64,000 nucleotides of DNA, taken from NCBI GenBank assembly GCA_000697665.1, contig KL197718.1:609580-673579 (forward strand). The letters run 5' to 3'. The DNA comes from Jaapia argillacea MUCL 33604. Taxonomy: Eukaryota; Basidiomycota; Agaricomycetes; Jaapiales; Jaapiaceae. Both the position numbers and the translations under genes were made by a program. How positions within the stretch are numbered: the stretch's first letter is position 1; every line of letters starts with the position of its first letter. Shown one piece after another: positions 36,018-46,436 of this stretch. The notes under the pieces were generated by a model. The model was not told the origin of the DNA. It made no database searches and saw only the letters and a program-made list of their open reading frames with translations.

Positions 36018-36172
36018 GGTTGGATTATTTGGTGGGAGGGAAGTCAATTCCAAGTTCTGACTCCTTGATTAGCAGTCGTGGGAACTTTGACTCCGTCGCA
36101 GAAATCTGTGCCGAGCTGCTGTGTTGCAGCGTCCACTGCGATCGATTGACTCAAAGGATCCTACCTACATCG
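36018..36172. promoter_or_regulatory. Shared divergent promoter BUD32 / F-box gene
   Basis: Only 155 nt separate the two start codons, which face away from each other, so both promoters and 5' leaders must fit here or overlap the neighbours. No TATA box is apparent. Assignment rests on gene layout only. Confidence 0.5.
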
Positions 36173-37404
36173 ATGCTTGATGCCTTCCCAGTAGAGCTTG
36201 TCGACAGAGTCATAGATTTTGTCGACTCTCGTGACGATATCCTCTCGCTTGCATTAACTTCTCGGGCTTACCTCGAGCACCTCCGTTTGCTACTCGACTA
36301 CAGAGAAATATGGGCACCCTTCGATTCCATACGCTTTTGGAAACACCTTACAACCACTCCTCATGCCCACCTCATTCGAACACTTACGATCCATCAGAGA
36401 GACGATGTAGATCCGATCAGGATGCCCGTAGAGTTTCGAGATCCTGGAGACGACTCGGATGTGGAAGGATCAGAATCTGAAGAGGAAGAGGAAGAAGCGT
36501 CCGAAGGAGAGACTGAAAGTCTCATACTGAGGGCTTTGGAAAATCTGGTTGGCCTTTCTAGCTTCTCGTGGCGTTATGTCGAACTTTGTCGGTTCGATTC
36601 TATTGGTTATGACAAGATCTGGGATGCTCTACATACTTCTTGTCCCAGCCTACGGAAAATCTCGGTCTGGGAGGGTTTCCGTGTTTTATTCGACGAAGGA
36701 TCCGAAGGGAAACGTAACGCTTCCGTATGGTTTCTTCTCCCCTCTCTACACTCTCTAACTGACCTTGTATCCTCATTTCATCTCAGCTTTGCAAGCTTCG
36801 CAACATCGAGACTTTGGAGTACACAATCACGTTGATCGGGGCCGTAACCTCCTCACACTCATCCCTTTCAGCAATATCTCCATTATACATCCCGCACTTC
36901 CTCGCCAATAACCCGAAACTTCGCTTTGTCGAGTTGGAGGCGAGGTTTGGAGTCGCACATATGGATCATTCCTTTGCCGATGTCCACCTCCCCCATCTCC
37001 GAAGTCTAAGCCTTCATGCTATCCATCTCGAATCCAAAGTACTATGCGATTTCCTTCGACGAAATCCTACGATAGAAGCCCTCCATCTGTATCGATGCAT
37101 GAATACATCCGGAGATATCTTCCGATTTCTGGAACAAGGCGACCTTCCAAACTTGCGTGATTATCGATTCCAGAACGTCCCATACATCCCTGTATGTATG
37201 GCGAGGCCGCCTTTGCGGCATCTAGAGGGAATTCCGCTGGTGGAGTTGATGAGCGAGGATGATGCCGTTGGGAGGGCTTTCTCTGCCGTAGCCAGCACTT
37301 TGAAGACTATCACCGTGCCAGAGGTCGACTCGAACGATGCGGTCCTTGACGTAGGAGCGGATTGGGTTAAGAAGTTGGTGCCTGATGTCCGCATTTTTTT
37401 CTGA
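36173..37404 (+). CDS. F-box protein
   Basis: Two exons (36173-36724 and 36787-37404) encode 389 residues. The ATG at 36173 begins MLDAFPVELVDRVIDFVD, a typical F-box start, continued by DDILSLALTSRAYLEHL (residues 2-40). The open frame continues upstream to 36005, but that part overlaps the divergent promoter and is not motif-bearing. An acidic segment lies near residues 103-120. The C-terminal half has irregular leucine-rich features (LRSLSLHAIHLESKVLCDFL, TIEALHLYRCMN). F-box proteins connect substrates to an SCF ubiquitin ligase through Skp1; the substrate here is unknown. Such genes are numerous in Agaricomycetes. Confidence 0.88.
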
Positions 37405-38357
37405 TATTTGGTGAGTCCTTGGGAGACGGTCGGATGAGTGTTCCATGTTCAATCTTGCTCATGTTTTAGGTCGCGCGAGTGGAGGAGTGTCCTGCAATGG
37501 CATGCGGTGTTGGATCCGTTTGATATAGGCTGGTTGAGAGGTCAGGGATATGGGGTCTCTCACCGAACGTTACTGCTGTATAACCCCCAATATGCGCCCA
37601 ATGCCACCTCTGGAGTCAGTCCGTTCGATGCGTGTCTGCGCTATGAGCAGAAATGACCACATCGTGGATTGCAAACGCCTCCGAACTCTACTGAGGTTTA
37701 CTTGCACGTCTTCATCTCTTCCTCTCCAGAGTTATAGATCCCCATATCTTTCCACGGCCAGAGCCGCAGAACGCGCCAGCGGGGCTGAGGGTTATCTATG
37801 GCTCGACTTCGTGTTCGTGCACTCATTTCCTTGGACGAATGAGTCTTCGTATTTAAGAGTCCCGACACACTCATCGAGGAAAGCGCTTGTAGATCCCGAC
37901 AGATTGGATTGATTGCGATAGGCTCGCGACGTTCCGAGGGGTTGCGATTGGTTGTGACGTGTGTGTGGCTGTCTTGCGACGGGCCAAAATATTGCGAAGA
38001 ATTGCAAGCAGTTGCAACACAGTTGGTTTCCCCCTCGAATATTGCTTTGTATTGGAAGCTATTGGGACGACATCCCATGGCCAACCTTCTCGGTGGACTT
38101 CGACATTCTGATCTACTTGGCTCACGTGCACCTTGGTTCAAGTTCCACGTCGGAGTTCCAACGTCTTGTTTGTCGTCTCTTTCCTTCGCCATCATCGACG
38201 TCGACGTCGACCACCACGCGGGCCCTCCTCTACCCTGCTCCAACTAATTGCAGAAAATTTCCCTATCAAACTCACCTTATTTCAACGCTCATTGGACCTC
38301 ATATACCACTGCGTCGCGTCATCCGTTCTCCATGAAAATTGTCGTTCAGTTCCACAA
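37405..38357. other. No gene; TTGCGA-rich sequence before the assembly gap
   Basis: A + frame at 37490-37656 has protein-like composition (EWRSVLQWHAVLDPFDIGWL) but no start or motif; it could be a decayed exon. From about 37905 to 38060 the sequence is rich in TTGCGA, TTGCAA and GTTGCG words. Similar wording returns at 39220-39380 on the other side of the run of N. Confidence 0.4.
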
Positions 38358-38818
38358 NNNNNNNNNNNNNNNNNNNNNNNNNNNNNNNNNNNNNNNNNNN
38401 NNNNNNNNNNNNNNNNNNNNNNNNNNNNNNNNNNNNNNNNNNNNNNNNNNNNNNNNNNNNNNNNNNNNNNNNNNNNNNNNNNNNNNNNNNNNNNNNNNNN
38501 NNNNNNNNNNNNNNNNNNNNNNNNNNNNNNNNNNNNNNNNNNNNNNNNNNNNNNNNNNNNNNNNNNNNNNNNNNNNNNNNNNNNNNNNNNNNNNNNNNNN
38601 NNNNNNNNNNNNNNNNNNNNNNNNNNNNNNNNNNNNNNNNNNNNNNNNNNNNNNNNNNNNNNNNNNNNNNNNNNNNNNNNNNNNNNNNNNNNNNNNNNNN
38701 NNNNNNNNNNNNNNNNNNNNNNNNNNNNNNNNNNNNNNNNNNNNNNNNNNNNNNNNNNNNNNNNNNNNNNNNNNNNNNNNNNNNNNNNNNNNNNNNNNNN
38801 NNNNNNNNNNNNNNNNNN
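38358..38818. other. Assembly gap of 461 N
   Basis: Undetermined bases. All open frames crossing it are artefacts. True length and content are unknown. Confidence 0.99.
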
Positions 38819-39769
38819 TCCTCCTCAACATTCGTGCCGAAACGGAGTCTGGGATGTCTACGAGTAACGCCGGACTCGGAGCAGTTCCGCAACAGCTTAG
38901 CCTTGTGTCCGCGGCTCGACCGAACCATCAAAGCCGGAAGTCCAAGTTTAGGATATCCAAGTGTTACTAGTGGCTGCGAAGTCGGGACCCCTCGACAATA
39001 CCATCTATCGTCTACGCTCCACTCTTCCTCATATACTGTACTGCTTTCCCGTCGTCCCATCCCCACCTTAGTATGACGTCTCATACTGCCCCCCATCATG
39101 TTGTCTTGTACTCCCATCAATAATATATATATATATATGCCTAATCGTATCTCATGCGCCCGAGCAAAGGGGATGGAAGTGGTTCAGCCCAGGCCTTCGA
39201 AAGATCTGCCTTCCGTTGGGACAATTTGAAATCGCAGCGGAATAGTGTTGGAAACTACCGCAATAGAATTGCAAAGCGCTAGGAATGCGTGCGTTAGAGA
39301 GGTGAGCGATTGTAGATATTGCGAGGGATTTTCAGAGATTTTACATATTCCAGTTGATTGCGATCCGCTCCCAATTAATTGGAATTTCCGAGCGGTTTTC
39401 ACGATGGCCTGTTACCATGCCATCGAAAACAACTCACGCAGTTCCACTACCTCACTACCTCAAACCAGCATACAATGTACTTGGCCTCAGAAGATCTCGC
39501 CACATCGGCCACTTCTTCGCATGGAAATTACTTGGGTGAGTCCTCCCTTTCTTCCCTTCGCTGGGTCTGGTTGTTGATTGCTCCTGCGGTAGACCTCTGT
39601 CTCAGCCACTGCCATCCACTGCACCGTCTCGTCTCCAACTAAATCCCTACACCGCCGTGCCCTCGTTGGCAGCTTTCGCCGTAACGTTAACATTGTCTTG
39701 CGCGTTCGACGGTTGCCTTGTCTAGACCTGATTTCCGCAAAACCTCACGAATAGTCATAAGCATTGTGA
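38819..39769. other. No gene; simple repeat and word-rich sequence
   Basis: Short frames only. A small (AT)n tract lies at 39122-39138. The stretch 39220-39400 repeats TTGCGA/TTGCAA-like words resembling those left of the gap. Confidence 0.4.
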
Positions 39770-41160
39770 TCGACATATACAAGTTGTGCGTAGAAGAAAA
39801 CCGTCGTTATATGTGCTCCGGGCAAACAAATGCAAGCAAGTCTGATCCAAACCCATCGCCCATTGCGGTCTGCATGACCGTGGATATTTGTCTCTTGCGA
39901 CGATAGGTAGCCGGTCCGCGGTCCCCCGCCTCCCGTCAAAACTCCCCGACCTACTGGAGCAAGCACATACATGAAACCGAGTGGTACAAAGTGACATTCA
40001 AAGCAACGAGAGGGAAGGAAGAGGACTAGAAAGTAGTTGAGCGCATCGTAAGGGCCATCAACGGGTCGACATACGGGGTGAACTTTTGGAGAAGGAATGG
40101 GTCTTGTAAACGCAGATTGAAACAGGATGTCGAGAACTACTTGTAGAAAGGAATAAGGTACATTCTGAGAAATATCAACAAACGACATACGGGTTAAGTT
40201 AGTGGGCGAAGCATGGTTCTTGCGATAGGAGCATGATGCTGCAAAGCAAAACGATAGCATGAGTTAGAGCATGCCATAGGATAGAGATGAAAATGCCTCA
40301 CCGTAGGGATACCAAATAAGATGAACCAAACCAGGAGAAGTTGGAGGATGAACTGAGGGTTGCAAGAGGAGGGTCTGAGGGAGAGAAGAGATTGGGGAGA
40401 AGTGGAAGGAACCCACGAGACATCTCCGTCATCTTCAAAGTCTGCCCGCAACTCATCCATCTTCCTCCTGTCATCGCGGGCGATGCCAGTGTCAGGGGGT
40501 TGCCTCTGGCATGCTAAGCACGACTTTGCTGCGTCGAAGACACAGAGACGGGATTGATCCGAAGAGTTGAGAAGAAAGAAGCGGAGCCATCTCCGTTGTG
40601 TTCAAGTCAATACCTGCACCTTGCCCCGTCTTCCTCCTGACATCAAACCATCGTGGGCGATGCCAGTGTCTGGGGTTTACTTTCTGGTAAACAGGCATGA
40701 TTTTGCTGCGATCAGAGGACACAGAAACGGGATTGAATCGAAGAGTTGAGAAAAAAGAATGGTGCCGTCTCCGTCACGTTCAAGTCAATCTGCACCTGCC
40801 CCGTCTTCCTCCTTACATCAAGCCATAGTGGGCGATGCTACAGTTGTCAGGGGGTTACTTCCGGCAAACAGGCATGACTTCGCTGCGTCCAGAGGACACA
40901 GAGACGGGAGTGAACCGAAGGGCCGAGAGAAAAAGGAAGAGCCACCTCCAAAGTTGGACAGGAGACGGGAACGAACTAGCAAGTTGAGGGGAAGAAGGGG
41001 AGGAGCACGAGGGAAGCTGACCTGAGGAGAAGGATTTTATGGCAAATCTCCCCTATTGCTTTGGGAGAATCATACATGTGAGCCGCCGAAATTAAGGATG
41101 GGCAGGGTATGATGATTGCGGGTGACAAAGTTCTGGACCGATGGGCAAGAACAAAATCCA
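39770..41160. repeat. Segmental duplication, block A
   Basis: This ~1.4 kb block matches block B (43938-45350) in the same orientation. Shared landmarks in order are: TATACAA.TTGTG; CAAACCCATCGCCCATTG; a near-identical stretch GTCCCCCGCCTCCCGTCAAA continuing to GACCTACT; sequence with intron-like ends on the minus strand; three ~175-nt tandem units; and the end motif around 41055-41080 (GGGAGAATCATACATGTGAG). Read on the minus strand it begins with a TATA-like CATAAAAT near 41035, so a leftward transcription unit is plausible. Minus frames such as 40194-40460 (FILQLLLVWFILFGIPT) look like a membrane segment, but exon joins are not conserved between the blocks, so no protein is called. Confidence 0.75.
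40421..40943. repeat. Three tandem ~175-nt units (array A)
   Basis: Unit starts are near 40421, 40588 and 40765, each at a C(A/G)TCTCCGT word, giving lengths of about 167, 177 and 179 nt. Each contains GCCCCGTCTTCCTCCT-like, GTGGGCGATGC, GGGTTAC-like and GACACAGA.ACGGGA words in the same order. Confidence 0.8.
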
Positions 41161-42057
41161 AGCCCTGATTCTGGGGATTCTGTAACCTGTTGAATCTTTG
41201 TTTCCGTCCTTTGATGCGATGTCGGTAAGACGGCAAGCAGTTGTTGATTTTCGAGAGGGAGAGGAACGATTACGAGCGTTGTGAATCCAAATTTCTTGTC
41301 GACGCGGGGTGGTGGAACAAGTTTCTTTGTCTTCCACCACATCCATCGCATTCGGTACAGTCTACTTATTCAGAAGCCAAGCCTCTGAGTTCTATCCTAT
41401 CATTGGTCAATCCAATGCAATCGTCATTCCTTGGTCGCTCCTTTACTTCATTTGCCCAGGCTGAGTTTGGCCGTGACCTTGCCTGCGGTTTCAACAGCCG
41501 TGCAGTTTGCAGTCCCGAACACCGTCAAATACGGGGCCACATTTTACTTCTGACAGATGCAAGCAGTTCAGAGATTATTATGCATTTGCGTCGTTGCGAA
41601 TGGCCATACTATAGCGCTCGAGGTGATCTTCTGCCACCTTGTCTCCGTCACAGAAGCTAAGAATATGGCATCTCCACTTGTAGTACCTGGGTTGTAGCCT
41701 GCGCAAGCGCTATCAAACGACCTCTCATCGTACACTGCGCATGTCGCATCCAATTTTTCTCATTTTCGCGCGTCCGAGCAGTCATCCTCCCTTAATACCC
41801 TTGGGAGCGTCAGATATTTTGATTCCGTCTTTTTACTCCTAGTTCCATTCCGATGCGAGCTTCTGCGTGCTTTGGGGGCTTGGCATTGGAGGATTGATAC
41901 TTGTGAGGAATCACATGACATTCACCAGTCGAGGTATGACACCAACGCGGCTTGCGGCTGACGTTGGGTTGTTTTGAAACACCCTTAAAGTCGCGTTGTT
42001 CCCTTGCTCTATTTTCCTCCCCCCACAATAGCTTCTGTCCGACCACCACTTCACAAG
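41161..42057. other. No confident gene
   Basis: A + frame at 41241-41660 lacks motifs. The last ~60 bases, pyrimidine-rich with CCCCCCAC-type words, are probably the leader of the next gene. Confidence 0.4.
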
Positions 42058-43698
42058 ATGACAAAAGACAGATACTATCACTATCTGACTGTCAAGCGGA
42101 TACAAGGTCGAAAGATACAAGAGCTATCCCGACAAGTCAAGGGTCTTCGAAAAAGGGTACTCTTCCTCAAGGCTGAGGCTGAGGATCACGGAAGACACCA
42201 ATGCCCAGCGCCTGCACCTGCCCTACCTGTAGCCGTTGCTCCCCCTACCCCTCCGGCACTGGTGCTACCTGCACCTCTATCTCCGCCACTACCACCGCTA
42301 CTGTCTCCTCCTCCTGGGGTTCCGCTTCCAGTACTCCCACCTGCATCTCCCGCACCTGCACCTCCTCCCGCACCAGCTTCTCCTGCCGCACCAGCTTCTC
42401 CCACTGCACATGATTCCCCCCTCCCACCAGCTTCTCGCCTCGCACCAGCTGCTTCTCGCACCCACTTTTCCTCGTGCACCTGCATATACACGTGCTCTTC
42501 CCACTACCCCCGCTCGTCAAAAAGAAAGTATCGAAGCAGTACGTCAGGAAACTATCTTCTCCCGTTCCTATCACTCACTCGTTGAACAATCACAGCATGT
42601 CGCTCAGGACCGACCTGTGCGACTCAGGTTTAGCCAGGGAGGTCCCTCGAGTTCCCCGCTCATCGCGCCGGACAAATCCATGGGCATCAATTTGCACGGC
42701 AACCCTCCTGACCTTCGTCTTAACGATGTCCAGACTCGTGCGTTGGGGTACACTTCCGTTCCCCGTCCCGAATCACCTACTGCAAAGATGACCGTGAATG
42801 GAAAGAAACAGAGAGCTGACGGCGCTATGGGATTCCTCGGAAACTGGTTCCATGGACAAAAGGTGAGGATGGTGTGTTATCAGCTGATTGGACGGATGTT
42901 TACTTTACCTAAAGAAGAAGAGAAGACCACAACGAGGGGACACTGGCTTTCTTTGAAGGACATCCACCAGTCGCTGAAGTTCCGAAAGGGGATCCAACTC
43001 AAGAAGCTTGGCTTCCATCAGCTTCGTCAGTCACGTAAACTGAAATCGCTCGTACTTCACACATTTTCCTGTCCACCAGCAGTTCCGCCAGCCGCCTCCA
43101 CTCCCGACTCCGAGATGATCAAAGAAAAGTGGTGGGCAAAGTTGATTTGTAGCAGTGGAGCCCCTTCCGGTCCGGGAAAACAGGGAGCGATGTTATCCAC
43201 CAATGTCCCTGCCATACCGAACGGTGAACTGGTATCCATCCTTGGTTTTGGGGAATCTCGTGACGAGTATGTCATTTATGGGGACTATCATGTCCACCCC
43301 GGGGGGGAGCTGACCCTCGCTGAGGTTCAAGAGCTTCCATACGAGGCGAGCCAATTTCCTTGGAGGTGGCAAGCTGTGTACTGACTTAGCTCTGTTGATC
43401 TCGACAGGACAAATCTGCACTTGCTCGAGAAGTCATTGAAGGCGGCGAATATAGATTCCTGCAAGAGCCCGCCCCCGTGGCAGGGTCCTCCACGCAGGGA
43501 GATAGCTTGGAGGTTGAGACCGTGATCAATGAGTTCGCCACCAGAATGAGGGTGAGTCCTTCTGGTTTCGCCTCACCTTGCGGTAGCTGGCTAAGTACTT
43601 GACCGTTTGTTTTGCAGAAAATCTTGTTCCTGATGTTGGAACCCAGCTTCTACGACGCTGAAGCCTACGATGCTCTCATTGCGGGCATTCATGTATGA
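42058..43698 (+). CDS. Proline-rich hypothetical protein, exon structure partly unresolved
   Basis: ATG 42058 opens a basic, possibly coiled-coil head (LSRQVKGLRKRVLFLKAEAE). A ~75-residue Pro/Ala-rich tract follows to about 42470. The next good coding (APTFPRAPAYTRALP, KESIEAVRQETIFSRSYHSL) lies one base out of frame, so an intron or a one-base error occurs within 42300-42470. Later exons include KMTVNGKKQRADGAMGFLGN, EKWWAKLICSSGAPSGPG, GFGESRDEYVIYGDYHVHP and, after an intron joining GELTLAE to DKSALAREVIEGGEYRFL, the end MLEPSFYDAEAYDALIAGIH with TGA at 43696-43698. I recognise no domain. The gene lies between the two copies of the duplicated block. It may be a basidiomycete-specific gene or be decaying. 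Confidence 0.5.
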
Positions 43699-43937
43699 AT
43701 CATGATTAGCATCCTATGCCCCTCTTATAGCCTCAAGTATAGCAGAACAAATTTGTATTCCTTAGCTTGAAGACTGTTTCGTTCAATGTAGATGTAGATG
43801 TCGAGGCTTGATATACCTTTCATTGAGAGCAGCCTGCTATATGAAATTGGGATTGCCTTGCATTCAACGGTTGTATTCTCGAAACGAGTCTTCCCCGCTG
43901 CCGGGAAACTCTTGGGTGGTCATCAACATCATAACCA

Positions 43938-45350
43938 ACGTATACAACTTGTGGCGAAGAAGACGATGATCATTATTATGCGCGCTCCTGGCAATCTAAT
44001 GCAAGCAAATCGGATCTAAACCCATCGCCCATTGCAGTCGGCTTGACCGTGGAACCTCGTCTCTTGCGGCGATAGGCAGCTGGTCCGCGGTCCCCCGCCT
44101 CCCGTCAAAACTCCCCGACCTACTGAAGCAAGCGCAAACATGAAAGCAAGCAGTACAACTCGGCAGTCCAAATCTTTGAATACAAATGAAAATGGAATGG
44201 TAATAACTAGAAAGGAGTTAAGCACATCGTAAGGAAAATCAAGGAGTCGACATACGAAAGAAACTTGTTGTCGAAGCATTGGCACTTGCAGATACAAAAT
44301 GGAATGGAATGTTGAGGACTAGCAGAAAGTAGTGAAGCGCATGCTGAGAACCATCAACAAGTTGACGTACGAATCAGATTGGTGGGTGAAGCATGACTCT
44401 TGCGAGGGCAACGAATGACACTGCAAAACAAATAGTTTAATAGCATGAACGACAGTACGCCATCGGATCGAGATAAGAATGCCTCACCACAGGGATACCA
44501 GATGAGATGAATCGAAACAGAAGCAAGTAGAAGATGAACCCGAAAGGAGTAAGGGATGAAGGGATTAAAGGGGAGTCGGAAAAGAAACCTCGAGACATCT
44601 CCGTCATGTTCAGGTCAATACCTACACCTTGCCCCGTCTTCCTCCTTACGCCAAGCTAAATAAATGGCGATGCCGCAGGGTCTGGGGGTTAACTCTGGCT
44701 AGAAGGCGTAAAATTGCTGCGTCCGGTGGACACAGAGACGGGATTGAGCTCTGCAGGTACGAGAAAGAAAATGGAACCGTCTCCGTCATGTTCATGTCAA
44801 TACCTACACCTTGCCCCATCTCCCTCCTTACGTCAAGCCAAATAAATGGCAATGCCGCAGGGTCCGGGGGTTAACTCTGGCTAGAAGGCGTAAAATTGCT
44901 GCGTCCAGAGGACACAGAGACGGGAGTGAACCGAAGGGTTGAGAATGAAAGTGGTACCGTCTCCGTCCTGTTCAAGTCAATACCTGAGCCTTGCCCCGTC
45001 TTCCTCCTTACATCAAACCATTGTGGGCGATGCCACAGTGTCTGGGGGTTACTTTCTGGCATGCAGGCATGATTTTGCTGCGTCCAGAGGACACAGAGAC
45101 GGGAGTGAACCGAAGGGTTGAGAAAAAGGAATAGAGCCGGGAGCAAACTAGCACAATGAGATAGAGGGGGAGAGGAGAACGAAGGTGACTGACGTTGGTG
45201 AGAAAGGTTTTATAGCGAAAGCCGCCCGATTGCTTCGGGAGAATCACACATGTGAGCCACCGAGATCCAGGGATGGGACTCCCGAGAGCAGGGTATGACG
45301 ATTCATGCGGGCGACGACTCTGGGCTGACGGTCAAGCATAAAATTCAGTT
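43938..45350. repeat. Segmental duplication, block B
   Basis: Direct copy of block A, about 4.2 kb downstream. Its right edge carries TGCTTCGGGAGAATCACACATGTGAG, matching block A. On the minus strand a TATAAA (complement of 45208-45213) precedes the units, in the position of CATAAAAT in block A. A minus reading of the left part begins at an ATG near 44612 (MTEMSRGFFSDSPLIPSSL) and continues with a hydrophobic stretch FIFYLLLFRFISSGIPV before a GTGAGG donor. The corresponding place in block A also ends GIPT before GTGAGG. The next exon is not readable in a common frame in both copies, so a protein is not called; a small spliced membrane-protein gene or a non-coding transcript are both possible. 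Confidence 0.75.
44596..45137. repeat. Three tandem ~180-nt units (array B)
   Basis: Unit starts are near 44596, 44778 and 44958 (lengths about 182, 180 and 180 nt). The units have the same word order as array A. B1 and B2 share AAATAAATGGC and GGCTAGAAGGCGTAAAATTG and are closest to each other. B3 is closer to the A units (GTGGGCGATGCC, GGCATGATTTTGCTGCGTCC). Confidence 0.8.
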
Positions 45351-45462
45351 TGGGTGGCGGAGACTTTCTGCCTCTGTGCGATGCAGTATCAGCGAAATCA
45401 GTTAGCAGACTTCAGCAGAGCTGACTGAGGTTGAATGCAGGTGATACGGACCACGCCGTGAA

Positions 45463-46231
45463 TCTATCTACCTATCTACGGTTGCCATAAGCCGCCAGGA
45501 TGAAGCTGGATGAAGCTGTCGTCTCAGAATCATAAGGGACCTCTGGGACCGCGTAAGCGTCAACTTGCACAAGGCAGGCGTATCCTAAAGAGGAAATGGC
45601 GTTCCTCGTCGTGGCTGACAGTGACAAAGCCAGTTTCGCCGACGCTAATTACGTAATTCTGCCCAAAATGTCAGTTTCTTGTCGAGTCTTGTCCCAGTCG
45701 AGAAATCAGTGAGCCTCCGCCGTTGCCGCGCGCAGCTCGTGCGCTCACCGTCATGGACAGTGACGGGACACTATAGTCACTACCCATGTTTTAAGTCGTC
45801 AGATTGCTCACAACAACTTCTTCGAGAAGATGCAGTCAATATACATGAATTTATGGGGCCTGCCACATGCTGTGGTGAGGATCATTTCTGAGGACACGGA
45901 CCAAAACAAACCCAGGAATTCATTTTTTTCTAGTGAACGATAAGAGGATGTCCGTCAACATTGTCGGCAACGACGAGCGCGAAGGTTCGGTGTCGAAACG
46001 GATATTGCCGGCAAGAGTATTGCCTCTTTGGGATTATTACGTAATAGCCGACGGCGAAAATGGCTTCGTCGCTGTCAGCCACGACGAGGAAGGCCATTTC
46101 CACTCTAGGATGCGCCTGCCATGTGCAAGTTGACGCTTACGCAGTCCCAGAGGTCCCTTACGGTTCTGACATGACAGTTCTTGACAGCTTTGTCCTGGCG
46201 GCTTGTGGCAACGCTAACCTATCTATCTGAT
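45463..46231. mobile_element. Second foldback element, ~770 nt
   Basis: Left arm from about 45463 and right arm ending about 46231 are reverse complements over at least ~200 nt. Shared blocks include AAGCCGCCAGGA, AAGGGACCTCTGGGAC, CGTAAGCGTCAACTTGCACA and TTCCTCGTCGTGGCTGACAG, with ATTACGTAAT-like sequence further in. Outer edges are CTATCTACCTATCTACGG and CTATCAGATAGATAGG, so the exact termini are uncertain and no clear target duplication is seen. The core (about 45700-45940) has no motif-bearing frame. A non-autonomous foldback or MITE-like element is the best description. Confidence 0.7.
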
Positions 46232-46436
46232 AGACTGGAACAAACGGACTTCCATGACCGGCCCGTCAAGTTTCATGATCAAGGAGCGCCTCGCGGTGTC
46301 TAAAGCTCACTCTCCACGTATACGGTACGCCAATTGAAGACGAAGGGCCAGTCTTTATAATAATACAAAAGGCTACAATACATTCATGTGAGATATGTAA
46401 TCCGTCAAGGGCGCAATCCGCTGCACCATATTCTTC

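Noticed and set aside
38133-39120. Long open frames across the N run on both strands
   Set aside because: Undetermined bases hide stops; flanking translated parts have no motif.
39770-41040. Small hydrophobic stress-peptide (Pmp3-like) gene in the duplicated blocks
   Set aside because: Hydrophobic exon-like stretches exist, but the expected family motif is absent and the second exon is not in a shared frame in both copies.
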